A DNA stretch of 15,911 nt, taken from positions 1 to 15,911 of the forward strand of contig CAZWZG010000066.1 of the NCBI GenBank assembly GCA_964638245.1, in the 5' to 3' direction. Origin of the DNA: CAZWZG01 sp964638245 (GTDB taxonomy: Bacteria; Pseudomonadota; Alphaproteobacteria; Rhodobacterales; Rhodobacteraceae). The notes under the pieces are model-generated. The model made no database searches. It was not told the DNA's origin and was given only the letters and a program-made list of their open reading frames with translations. Positions 1 to 7,840 of this stretch are shown here, piece after piece; the first letter of the stretch is position 1, and each line of letters opens with the position of its first letter. A program made the translations under genes and the position numbers.

Positions 1-935
<935 letters not shown>

Positions 936-939
<4 letters not shown>

Positions 940-1823
940 TACGGGCGGCGGTCGTGTGCGCAGTGTGCGCTACACCTGCAGTTGCAGAGTGTGTAGCAGA
1001 ACGCGATTTCGTGTTCGCTTCTATGGGTGTCAGCGGCTATTCGGTGCGCGATTCAGGTGTCTTGGTTGGGCAAGAACCCTGCCGGTTGGAGGGCCTCGTT
1101 CTGGGGCAGGGCACGAACCTGACGATCACCGTCGAGGCCATCGAGTGGTCTTTGCAAGGTGTTGAAGAAGATGGTTTTTCCGAGACAGTCTCGTTGGAGA
1201 TCTCCGTGCGTGATGCCCGGATGATCGCCGCGAGCGAGGATCGATGGGTGGCCTATCTTTTGGCCGAGCAGGCGCGTCGCAACACGATTGACGCTGATCT
1301 TTCTATCGTGTGGACGCCCGAAGCTGGCGTCGTGGATATCGAAACGTTCTCGCTCGATCTTCCAGGCGCCAATGGACTGGAAATGACGGCGCGCAGTTCC
1401 GGGATCGCCTCGACATTGATCTTCGGACAAACACCCGAAGATATCGCCGTGCACGCTGTCTCGTTCTCGGTCGAAAACACCGGGTTTCTGGATGGCCTGC
1501 TTTTGTCCTTCATCATCGATCGCGTTCGCGTAGTGCCGGGTGAGCCGCGCCGTGTGATGGACGCGACATTGTCCGAAGTGGCGAACATGATCGACGACTG
1601 GCCAGAGGCTGTGTTTGACCAAGACAGTCGTGCGGCCTTGCAGGCGATGGTTCTTGATGGGCCGGCACCTTGGGGAAGGTTGGACGTTTCATTGGACGCT
1701 CCTGACGGAATTGGGCTGCGTCAAATTGGGACCGCCACAGCGCTACCGTTGGCCGAAGCGCTTGCTAGCGTTTTTGAAGGCGCCACGATCCAAGCAGAGT
1801 ACACCGGCCGCGCCCCGCAATGA
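936..1823 (+). CDS. Exported protein of unknown function, coupled to ftsY
   Basis: A 295-residue protein that I do not recognise. Residues 1-17 look like a short Sec signal peptide (MIR, then a hydrophobic stretch, ending AVA before ECVAERD), so the mature protein is probably periplasmic. It has no lipobox and no later membrane segment. The mature part has two cysteines near the N terminus (C19 and C49) that could form a disulfide. The rest alternates short hydrophobic and polar stretches, as in a beta-rich domain (for example LTITVEAIEWSL and VSLEISVRDARM). Its ATG sits in the ftsY stop codon and its own stop overlaps the start of the EamA gene, so it lies in a tight three-gene series. The codon use looks like that of its neighbours, and there is no sign of recent transfer. 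Function is not inferred beyond an envelope location. Confidence 0.85.
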
Positions 1824-2722
1824 GCGCATGGCTCGTTTCGATCGAAGGGACCGAAACGGGCCACACAGTGGCCCTTTGCCTTGCCTTGTCCGCGGCCTTT
1901 CTGCACGCGCTTTTTGGTGCGCTTCAGAAAGGTCAGTTTGATCCGTGGATAAGTCGCGCGGCGATTGATGCTTGCTACGGCCTGATATTTGCACCCATCG
2001 CCCTGTTCATCGTCCCATGGCCCGAGCCGCATATGTGGCCCATCTTCGCGTGGGTCTTCGTCATTCATGTGGGCTACAAGCTGAGCCAGGCGGCGACCTA
2101 CACATTCGGGGCCTATACGGTGGTCTACCCCGTCGTTCGTGGCACGGGCCCGCTTTTTGCAGTTATTGGTGCGGGGCTTTTGTTCAACGAAACCTTCACC
2201 GGTGTTCAGTGGCTTGGCGTTGGTGTGCTTTTGAGCGGGATCTTCGGGTTGGCGATCTACAACCTGATCTTTCTGGATGTGAACCGGGAAAAACTGCCGT
2301 TGGCCCTTGCACTTGCGGTGCTAACCGGCGGTTTCGTTGCGCTTTACACGACTTATGACGCCTACGGTATTCGCGCCACTGCTGATCCATTCACGTTCAT
2401 CGCCTGGTTCTTCTTTATCGACGCGTTCTTCATGCCAATCCTTGCTCTTTTCTTCCCTCGAAAGTGGCCCAAACCTGGAGAGCGCTTGGCCCTTTTGCGC
2501 CTTGGGATCACAGGTGCGATTGTCGCGCCTTTGTCTTTCGGGTCGATCATGCTCGCAACGCGCTTGGACAAGGTCGGCGAGGCGGCGGTCTTGCGAGAAA
2601 CCTCGACTGTTTTCGCTGCGTTGATTGGCTGGCTCATGCTTGGGGAACGTGTGGGGCCGCCCCGTTTGGCCTTGATGGCTCTGATTGCGCTTGGCGCTGT
2701 CATTGTCGAAATGGGCGGCTGA
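1820..2722 (+). CDS. EamA-family (drug/metabolite transporter superfamily) membrane transporter
   Basis: A 300-residue, strongly hydrophobic protein with about ten predicted membrane helices in two homologous halves (roughly residues 15-145 and 155-298), the usual EamA layout and length. Each half has the family's conserved helix 3-5 block: YTVVYPVVRGTGPLFAVIGA followed by NETFTGVQWLGVGVLLSGI in the first, and VGEAAVLRETSTVFAALIGW followed by GERVGPPRLALMALIALGAV in the second. Members export metabolites, amino acids or drugs across the inner membrane; the substrate cannot be read from sequence. The start ATG at 1820 overlaps the preceding stop codon (ATGA), so translation is probably coupled to the exported protein upstream. 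Confidence 0.93.
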   Translation: MSAWLVSIEGTETGHTVALCLALSAAFLHALFGALQKGQFDPWISRAAIDACYGLIFAPIALFIVPWPEPHMWPIFAWVFVIHVGYKLSQAATYTFGAYTVVYPVVRGTGPLFAVIGAGLLFNETFTGVQWLGVGVLLSGIFGLAIYNLIFLDVNREKLPLALALAVLTGGFVALYTTYDAYGIRATADPFTFIAWFFFIDAFFMPILALFFPRKWPKPGERLALLRLGITGAIVAPLSFGSIMLATRLDKVGEAAVLRETSTVFAALIGWLMLGERVGPPRLALMALIALGAVIVEMGG

Positions 2723-2798
2723 TCCGCCACTTCGGCGCCTGCAGACTTACGCGAGTTCCCTTGATTGCGTTTCCGGGCTTCTTAGGTCAGAGAAAGCC

Positions 2799-3410
2799 AT
2801 GGAAACACGCAAGATCAATCCCGTCCTGAAACAGGTCCTCGAATTGGGCCCGCCATTGTTCTTCTTCGGCTTCTACATGCTGGTGAGGGACGAGACTTAC
2901 ACTGTTTTCGGTGTCGAGTATGACGGTTTCATAATGGCAGCGGCGGTCTTTGTTCCGGTCCTCCTTGCAGCGATGGGCGCGCTTTGGGCCCTGACCGGAG
3001 AACTGTCGAGGATGCAGATCGTGACAGCTGTCCTCGTGATCGTTTTTGGCGGGCTGACGGTTTGGTTCAATGATGAGCGGTTCTTCAAGATGAAGACGAC
3101 GATCGTCTACGGACTTATTGCGGGCATTCTCGGTTTCGGACTTTGGCGGGGCAAAAGCTACTTGGAGTGGGCGCTGGGTCAGATGCTTCCGATGGAACCT
3201 GAGGGCTGGATGATCCTGACGAAGCGGCTCGCAGGGCTCTTTGCACTTCTGGCGATCGCCAATGAAATCATATGGCGCACGATGTCGGATGATGCATGGG
3301 TCAAGATCGAAACCTTTGTCTTTCCTGGCCTTCTATTTGTTTTTCTCTGGGTCCAGATCCTGGCGCTCCAGCGCTTTCTGATCGAAGACGACGCCGACAA
3401 GGCCGGATAG
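2799..3410 (+). CDS. yciB: Inner membrane-spanning septation protein YciB (IspZ / septation protein A family)
   Basis: A 203-residue polytopic inner-membrane protein of the YciB/IspZ family, which in enterobacteria helps link cell-envelope synthesis to division. Hydrophobic segments lie near residues 16-29, 43-65, 73-90, 101-116, 138-158 and 172-192. Family hallmarks are FNDERFFKMKTTIVYGLI (residues 90-107) and GWMILTKRLAGLFALLAIAN (136-155), the latter followed by EIIW. The frame is open further upstream to an ATG at 2685, but those 38 codons overlap the EamA gene and look like the opposite frame of its end. The ATG at 2799 gives the family's normal N terminus (METRKINPVLKQVLELGP) behind a purine-rich AGAGAAAG. 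It follows the EamA gene by 76 bases and is probably in the same transcript. Confidence 0.93.
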   Translation: METRKINPVLKQVLELGPPLFFFGFYMLVRDETYTVFGVEYDGFIMAAAVFVPVLLAAMGALWALTGELSRMQIVTAVLVIVFGGLTVWFNDERFFKMKTTIVYGLIAGILGFGLWRGKSYLEWALGQMLPMEPEGWMILTKRLAGLFALLAIANEIIWRTMSDDAWVKIETFVFPGLLFVFLWVQILALQRFLIEDDADKAG

Positions 3411-3453
3411 ACGTGGTTCCCACGCGTAACACACCCTTCAAAAAAACCGTGTC

Positions 3454-3472
3454 AATTCCGTCTTAATTCCGT
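3454..3472. promoter_or_regulatory. Direct repeat AATTCCGT x2 upstream of the MarR gene
   Basis: AATTCCGT occurs at 3454-3461 and again at 3465-3472, 11 bases apart start to start, which is about one helical turn. It lies in an AT-richer stretch 41 bases before the MarR start, where the promoter would be expected. It could be an operator or part of a promoter. There is no experimental or consensus support, and MarR operators are usually inverted repeats. Confidence 0.3.
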
Positions 3473-3512
3473 ATCTTGCGTCTATCAGCTTCTGGGGGGG
3501 AGCAGGTAGGTT

Positions 3513-3929
3513 ATGATTGGTACTGACATTGTCCGTCTTGCGGACAGGTTTTCGCGACGCGTTCATATCGAAGTCACGAAGCGCACTGAAACAAGCGAAG
3601 GCGAGCCGTTGGGGCCGCTTGGATCGATGGTTCTTCTTTCACTTGATGGTGAGGACGCTGTGCCTCTCACGCGGGTGGTGGAACGCGTGGGGCGGGACAA
3701 GTCGCAGATCACGCGCACCGTCCAGGTGCTGGAAGAGAACAACCTTTTGATGCGAACACCCTGCCGGCAGGATCGGCGTGTTCTGAGGCTCAGCCTGACC
3801 GAGCCGGGTCGTGACAAGGTGCGAGAAATGCGGGCGACGATCGACCGTGTGCTGGACGAGGTCCTTGTTTCGCTTTCCGAGCATGAGCGCGAGGCGCTTC
3901 GGGAGATCCTGCAGAAAGTGCGTCTTTAG
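3513..3929 (+). CDS. MarR-family winged-helix transcriptional regulator
   Basis: A 138-residue protein of normal MarR length. The helix-turn-helix spans roughly residues 45-85 (VPLTRVVERVGRDKSQITRT, then VQVLEENNLLMR). It is followed by the wing signature RQDRRVLRLSLTEPG, equivalent to the family's DxRxxxLxLT motif, and a C-terminal dimerisation helix (VLVSLSEHEREALREILQKV). Such proteins are dimeric repressors or activators, often ligand- or redox-responsive, and commonly bind near their own promoter. The start ATG follows a purine-rich run that includes seven Gs (3494-3500). It is transcribed from its own upstream region of about 100 bases rather than tightly linked to yciB. Its stop codon overlaps that of the convergent hydrolase gene. 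The target genes and ligand are unknown. Confidence 0.93.
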   Translation: MIGTDIVRLADRFSRRVHIEVTKRTETSEGEPLGPLGSMVLLSLDGEDAVPLTRVVERVGRDKSQITRTVQVLEENNLLMRTPCRQDRRVLRLSLTEPGRDKVREMRATIDRVLDEVLVSLSEHEREALREILQKVRL

Positions 3930-4864
3930 ACGCCAACGACAGTGGTTGGGCGGCGCGTGTTGATGCTGTTGAGTCCTTGTTCAAAGGCAATTGTCGGGCA
4001 TTGAACCGGAAGCGCCTCACGTAGTCGGTGCAGCGGCCAAGACTCCCGATTTTGAAGAAGCGCCCGGTAGAGCGGGAACAGACCGGGGCGTAGGTAACCC
4101 GTCCAATGGCAAATCCGCTTTCGTGGTAGACCAATCCTGAACCCAAGTTGCGCAAGCGCAATGCAGGTCGCCGGATCGCTAACGGCAATGTCCAGCCAGT
4201 TTCGGCGCGACTTGCGCAAGCCAGCTGAAATGGGCGTGTCCCAAAACGCAAACGGCCGCACAAGGTTGGCGAATAGGTGGTCGAACAGCCAGTTTTCGGG
4301 GCTGGTCGTGTTGATAACCTCAGCGGTTTGTCCTGCGGGGCTGTCCAGCGCACGCTGGGCGTCAGAGCGAAACACTGCGCCTGACATCAGGATGATCCGG
4401 TTGATGCTATTAGCGTCCGACTGTTCGAGCGCGGAAAGAGCGACGCGGGCGCCAAGGCTGTGCGCCATAATGTCCAGGGGCCCGTTGCGCCGCGCTTTGA
4501 TCCGCTTGATGACGTCTGCAAGAGCTTGCGCTGCAGCAGGGGCACGGTCGTGCGCGCGCCAGACCGACCCGCGGGCGTGCCAGGCAAAAGCCACAACCAA
4601 ACCATTTTCGGGGCCGTTGGCCATGCGCATATGGCGCGGCCATGAGATCAGCCTTGGCGCGCGTTTGGACGTGCGCAGTGCTAAGATATGGCGATGCGGG
4701 GTATGGCGGTATGATCGGGGCGAAAATTTGTAACCGTGGATCATGATCACCACTGGCGCGCCGGGCGGCAGCTCAGAAAGCGCGTGCTCCAGAGCATCTC
4801 CAAGCGCCCGCGGACCGACTGGCGCGGCTGATGAACCTGAGGCGGATAGGCGCAATAGAGTCAT
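3926..4864 (-). CDS. Alpha/beta-hydrolase fold protein, uncharacterised
   Basis: A 312-residue protein with an alpha/beta-hydrolase core. The first strand and oxyanion loop are PVVIMIHGYKFSP (around residues 37-49). The nucleophile elbow is MAHSLGARVALSAL with Ser136. A candidate catalytic His is H253 in ICHWTGYLRPGL. It resembles a family of uncharacterised hydrolases that I associate with Rhodobacterales; the substrate is unknown. There is no signal peptide, so it is probably cytoplasmic. The frame stays open to an ATG at 5053, but the extra N terminus is basic, low in hydrophobic structure and unlike the family, and homologs as I recall them begin just before the equivalent of LLRLSA. I chose 4864. 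An ATG at 4882 is possible, with AGCAGG ten bases upstream. The gene is convergent with the MarR gene, with overlapping stops. Confidence 0.82.
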   Translation of the reverse strand: MTLLRLSASGSSAAPVGPRALGDALEHALSELPPGAPVVIMIHGYKFSPRSYRHTPHRHILALRTSKRAPRLISWPRHMRMANGPENGLVVAFAWHARGSVWRAHDRAPAAAQALADVIKRIKARRNGPLDIMAHSLGARVALSALEQSDANSINRIILMSGAVFRSDAQRALDSPAGQTAEVINTTSPENWLFDHLFANLVRPFAFWDTPISAGLRKSRRNWLDIAVSDPATCIALAQLGFRIGLPRKRICHWTGYLRPGLFPLYRALLQNRESWPLHRLREALPVQCPTIAFEQGLNSINTRRPTTVVGV

Positions 4865-4937
4865 GGGACCAAACCACAACATGTTGTTGTTGCCTGCTAC
4901 CCAGCCCATACGACACGCCCGTGACGAACGCGTAACC

Positions 4938-4943
4938 AGTATA
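4938..4943 (-). promoter_or_regulatory. Candidate -10 element (TATACT) for the hydrolase gene
   Basis: On the minus strand TATACT matches the sigma-70 -10 consensus at five of six positions and lies about 74 bases before the chosen hydrolase start. No good -35 hexamer stands at the right distance, so this is weak. Confidence 0.25.
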
Positions 4944-5052
4944 TGACGGTGCTTGACGGACACGCAGGCGACAGGTACGCCCAGACTCCGTGGCGATTTG
5001 TTTACCGGATTGCGGGCCACGTTAAACACACCGCTAAAGAGGTCAGGGCGCA

Positions 5053-5111
5053 TTCACCCATCTTTGACCTCCATTCCGTTCGACCCGGGTGAAACCGTGC
5101 AGTGAGGGCAC
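5053..5111 (+). promoter_or_regulatory. Structured metZ leader: 7-bp inverted repeat plus a small hairpin around the ribosome binding site
   Basis: TTCACCC (5053-5059) and GGGTGAA (5087-5093) are perfect inverted repeats enclosing a 27-base loop. Right after, GTGC (5097-5100) and GCAC (5108-5111) can pair, leaving the GAGG ribosome binding site (5104-5107) largely in the loop. CCTC in the large loop (5068-5071) could pair with that GAGG, giving an H-type pseudoknot that would hide the site. Methionine genes of alphaproteobacteria are often controlled by SAM riboswitches, but by eye this does not match the SAM-II or SAM/SAH consensus as I know them. Confidence 0.35.
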
Positions 5112-6290
5112 ATGAAAGAGATGAAACCGCGCACCAAGCTGGTCCATGGCGGCACGCGCCGCAGCCAATATGGCGAAGTGGCCGAAGCGATCTTTTTGAC
5201 CCAAGGCTTCGTATACGAAAGCGCCGAGGCTGCTGAAGCTCGGTTTATCGAAAGCGGCGAGGATGAGTTCATCTATGCCCGCTACGGCAACCCCACCGTG
5301 CGGATGTTCGAAGATCGCATCGCGATGCTTGAAGGCGCCGAAGATGCCTTTGCCACGGCCTCGGGCATGGCGGCGGTCAATGGTGCGCTCTTTTCGATGC
5401 TGAGCGCGGGCGATCACGTGGTGTCCTCGCGGGCGCTGTTTGGATCCTGTCTCTATATCCTTGAGAATGTCCTGACCCGCTACGGCGTCGAAGTGACATT
5501 CGTGGATGGCACAGATCTGGATCAATGGCGGGCGGCTGTGCGTGATGATACCAAGGCCGTGTTCTTTGAGACCATGTCGAACCCGGCCCTCGAGGTGATT
5601 GATATCGAGGCGGTTTCCAAGATTGCCCACGAAAAAGATGCGCTCGTGGTGGTCGACAATGTTTTCGCCACGCCGATCTTTAGTCGGGCTCTGGAGCAGG
5701 GCGCGGATGTGGTCGTTTACTCTACGACGAAACACGTGGACGGGCAGGGGCGCGCGCTGGGCGGCGTGATCCTTGGCACAACCGAATTTGTTCGCGGCAC
5801 TGTTGAACCTTACCTCAAGCACACTGGCGCGGCGATGAGCCCGTTTACGGCCTGGGTCATGCTAAAGGGGTTGGAAACGCTGGACCTTCGCGTGCGCGCG
5901 CAAGCCGCAAACGCTCTTGCATTCGCCCAGGCGCTTGAAGGGCATGAAGATTTGGCCCGCGTGATATATCCGCAGCTGGCATCCCACCCCAACCACGCCG
6001 TCGCCACAGCGCAGATGGAGGCGGGCGGTACGGTTGTCGCGCTGGACATCAAAGGCGGCAAGGACGCAGCGTTTAAGGTGTTGAACGCGCTTGAGGTCAT
6101 GGTCATCTCAAACAACCTCGGCGACGCCAAAAGCATCGTCACCCACCCAGCCACCACAACGCACCAGCGGCTCAGCGAGGAGCAGCGCAGCGCGCTTGGC
6201 ATTACAGACGGCATGATCCGTGTCAGCCTCGGGATCGAGGATCAGCGGGATCTGATCGCCGACATGACCCACGCGCTCGCCCAATTGTGA
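5112..6290 (+). CDS. metZ: O-succinylhomoserine sulfhydrylase MetZ
   Basis: PLP enzyme of the Cys/Met metabolism family that makes homocysteine from O-succinylhomoserine and sulfide, the direct sulfhydrylation route to methionine. It has 392 residues, the normal length. The start TKLVHGGTRRSQYGE and then EAIFLTQGFVYESAEAAE are typical of MetZ. The PLP-phosphate contact motif is YARYGNPT (57-62, with Y57 and R59). The cofactor-ring aspartate is D182 in VVVDNVFATP, and the Schiff-base lysine is K207 in YSTTKHVDGQGR. The C-terminal SNNLGDAKSIVTHPATTTHQ and IRVSLGIED blocks are intact. An acetylhomoserine-using relative cannot be fully excluded. The GAGGG site leaves only 3 bases before ATG 5112, so ATG 5121 (MKPRTKL) is a possible alternative start. 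The stop overlaps the GTG start of the next gene. Confidence 0.95.
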   Translation: MKEMKPRTKLVHGGTRRSQYGEVAEAIFLTQGFVYESAEAAEARFIESGEDEFIYARYGNPTVRMFEDRIAMLEGAEDAFATASGMAAVNGALFSMLSAGDHVVSSRALFGSCLYILENVLTRYGVEVTFVDGTDLDQWRAAVRDDTKAVFFETMSNPALEVIDIEAVSKIAHEKDALVVVDNVFATPIFSRALEQGADVVVYSTTKHVDGQGRALGGVILGTTEFVRGTVEPYLKHTGAAMSPFTAWVMLKGLETLDLRVRAQAANALAFAQALEGHEDLARVIYPQLASHPNHAVATAQMEAGGTVVALDIKGGKDAAFKVLNALEVMVISNNLGDAKSIVTHPATTTHQRLSEEQRSALGITDGMIRVSLGIEDQRDLIADMTHALAQL

Positions 6291-6766
6291 TCCGTCTGCG
6301 CCGCATTGACGGTGCGGCGGATGCTCCGCTTTGTGCGCAGATTTACTCCGATGCGGTGCGCGGGGTGTCGGGCGGGCCTTACTCGGATAATGAGCTAGCT
6401 GCGTGGGCGCCAAAGGTTCCAAGCGGCCGTGAGTGGTCTGATCGGTTTCGCGATAGCTCAGGCTTCCTCGCTTACAGGGGCGAAAAAGCTGTGGGTTTCA
6501 TGCTTATGACGCAGGATCATCATATTGATCTGGCCTTCGTTTTGCCCGGCGAAAGAGGGCAGGGCACTGCCGCAAAACTGTATGATGCGATCCTTGCTGA
6601 AACCCCTTCAGACGCGCCGTTTTTCACATTCGCGAGCCTCTTTTTCCGCCCGTTTGTGGAACGTCGCGGCTGGCGGGTGACAGAGACCCAGCAGGTCGAA
6701 AGAAACGGCGAAACCCTGACGCGATTTGCCATGGCACTGGACAGCGCACGAACCCCACTTACATGA
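6287..6766 (+). CDS. GNAT-family N-acetyltransferase
   Basis: A 159-residue acetyl-CoA-dependent acyltransferase. The acetyl-CoA binding motif A is FVLPGERGQGTAAKLYDAIL (around residues 84-103, with the R/Q-x-x-G-x-G/A core RGQGTA). Before it comes the strand pair SGFLAYRGEKAVGFMLM, and after it the late block FFRPFVERRGWRVTET, seen in many small-molecule GNATs. The start is GTG at 6287, which overlaps the metZ stop (GTGA), so expression probably depends on metZ translation. There is no other good start nearby. The acceptor is unknown. The tight coupling to metZ suggests an amino-acid-like or sulfur-metabolite substrate, but that is only inference. Confidence 0.9.
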   Translation: MIRLRRIDGAADAPLCAQIYSDAVRGVSGGPYSDNELAAWAPKVPSGREWSDRFRDSSGFLAYRGEKAVGFMLMTQDHHIDLAFVLPGERGQGTAAKLYDAILAETPSDAPFFTFASLFFRPFVERRGWRVTETQQVERNGETLTRFAMALDSARTPLT

Positions 6767-6812
6767 CGAAGTCCGGCCGCGTGCCGCATCGAACGTCAAA
6801 AGGGGTCGGGTC

Positions 6813-7808
6813 ATGAATATCCGCGTCGCAGCGCATGAAAACGCAACCGAGGTTGCCGACACAGCACCGGCTTATCCAGAGTTTCGCCGGTCATACCCCG
6901 CCGAGTTTAAGTCTGATGATGCCTATCGCGCGACGCTGCCCGACCTGCAAAACGGCCCGGCCAGCCTGATCCGCGGTGCAAAAGCAGCGATCCAGCACGT
7001 CGGTATTTCCAATTTCCGCTTGCCCCTGCGTGTGCCGACTCGCGCGGGACATGAACGCGTGGACGCATCCGTGACAGGCACAGTCAGCCTTGCCGCAACC
7101 GCCAAGGGCATCAACATGTCGCGCATCATGCGCAGCTTTTACACCCATGCGGATAAGGCGATGGGTTTGGAGGCGCTCGAGGCGGCTCTGGACAGCTATC
7201 GAGACGACCTTGGAGGGGACGCAGCGCGGATCCAGGTGGCCTTTTCGCTCCCTCTTGAGGTGCAAAGTCTGCGTTCGGGCCTCACCGGCTGGCAATATTA
7301 CGATTGCGCTTACGAGGTGATCGACAAGGGCGGCGAGCGTACGCGGATCCTTCATCTTGACTATGTTTACTCGTCCACGTGCCCGTGTTCGCTGGAGTTG
7401 TCCGAGCATGCCCGCGCGACGAGAGGTCAATTGGCCACCCCCCATTCGCAGCGCTCCGTCGCACGCCTGTCCGTTGCGCTTGAGGCCGAGCAAACGCTGG
7501 ACTTTGAAACGCTGATCGAGGCGTGCCGGATTGCGGTGCCGACTGAGACGCAAGTGATGGTTAAACGCGAGGATGAACAGGCGTTTGCAGAGCTGAACGC
7601 CGCCAATCCGATCTTTGTCGAAGACGCGGTGCGACTGTTTGCACAGGCGATCGAGGCCCTTGCAGCCGCTGGCGATTACCGCGTCGCGGCCAGCCATCAG
7701 GAAAGTCTGCACAGCCATGACGCCGTCAGCGTCATCGCGGCGGGGTCGACGTTCGAAACCCTTGGTCTTGAGCCACGCCTGTTTGCAACGCTGCACCACG
7801 GCGGTTGA
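6813..7808 (+). CDS. folE2: GTP cyclohydrolase FolE2 (type IB)
   Basis: Converts GTP to 7,8-dihydroneopterin triphosphate, the first step of folate (and, in some bacteria, queuosine) synthesis. FolE2 does not need the catalytic zinc of FolE. The protein has 331 residues and the hallmark blocks LPDLQNGPASLIRGAKAAIQ (42-61), VTGTVSLAATAKGINMSRIM (87-106), YVYSSTCPCSLELSEHAR (184-201, with the catalytic-region cysteines), GQLATPHSQRSVAR (205-218), PTETQVMVKREDEQAFAELN (243-262) and ASHQESLHSHDAV (293-305). The frame is open to 6726, but ATG 6813 has AAGGGG seven bases upstream and gives the usual N terminus leading to FRRSYPAEFK. It lies 46 bases after the acetyltransferase gene. No folE or obvious zinc-uptake gene lies nearby, and I saw no convincing Zur operator. 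Confidence 0.97.
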   Translation: MNIRVAAHENATEVADTAPAYPEFRRSYPAEFKSDDAYRATLPDLQNGPASLIRGAKAAIQHVGISNFRLPLRVPTRAGHERVDASVTGTVSLAATAKGINMSRIMRSFYTHADKAMGLEALEAALDSYRDDLGGDAARIQVAFSLPLEVQSLRSGLTGWQYYDCAYEVIDKGGERTRILHLDYVYSSTCPCSLELSEHARATRGQLATPHSQRSVARLSVALEAEQTLDFETLIEACRIAVPTETQVMVKREDEQAFAELNAANPIFVEDAVRLFAQAIEALAAAGDYRVAASHQESLHSHDAVSVIAAGSTFETLGLEPRLFATLHHGG

Positions 7809-7840
7809 CAGGCGCGGGCGCGCGGGACAAGGCTCGCCCC

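Noticed and set aside
2685..2798. Upstream extension of YciB to ATG 2685
   Set aside because: It overlaps the EamA gene and adds 38 residues with no family counterpart; ATG 2799 gives the normal N terminus.
3411..3450. Hairpin CGTGG-TTC-CCACG after yciB as a terminator
   Set aside because: The stem is only 5 bp, and on the plus strand it is followed by an A run, not a T run, so it does not fit an intrinsic terminator for yciB.
4953..4981. TTGACG at 4953-4958 as the -35 of a metZ promoter
   Set aside because: The hexamer at the right distance is TACGCC, a poor -10, so the promoter is not supported.
4999..5028. Inverted repeat TGTTTA (4999-5004) and TAAACA (5023-5028) upstream of metZ
   Set aside because: Six AT-rich bases separated by 18 are expected by chance and no known regulator site is matched.
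5043..5822. Open frame of 259 codons on the minus strand opposite metZ
   Set aside because: It is a shadow of metZ with no recognisable domain, and it would read through the metZ leader.
6891..7799. Open frame of 302 codons on the minus strand opposite folE2
   Set aside because: It lies entirely opposite a certain gene, has a composition rich in Arg, His and Gln typical of an antisense frame in GC-rich coding DNA, and resembles no family.
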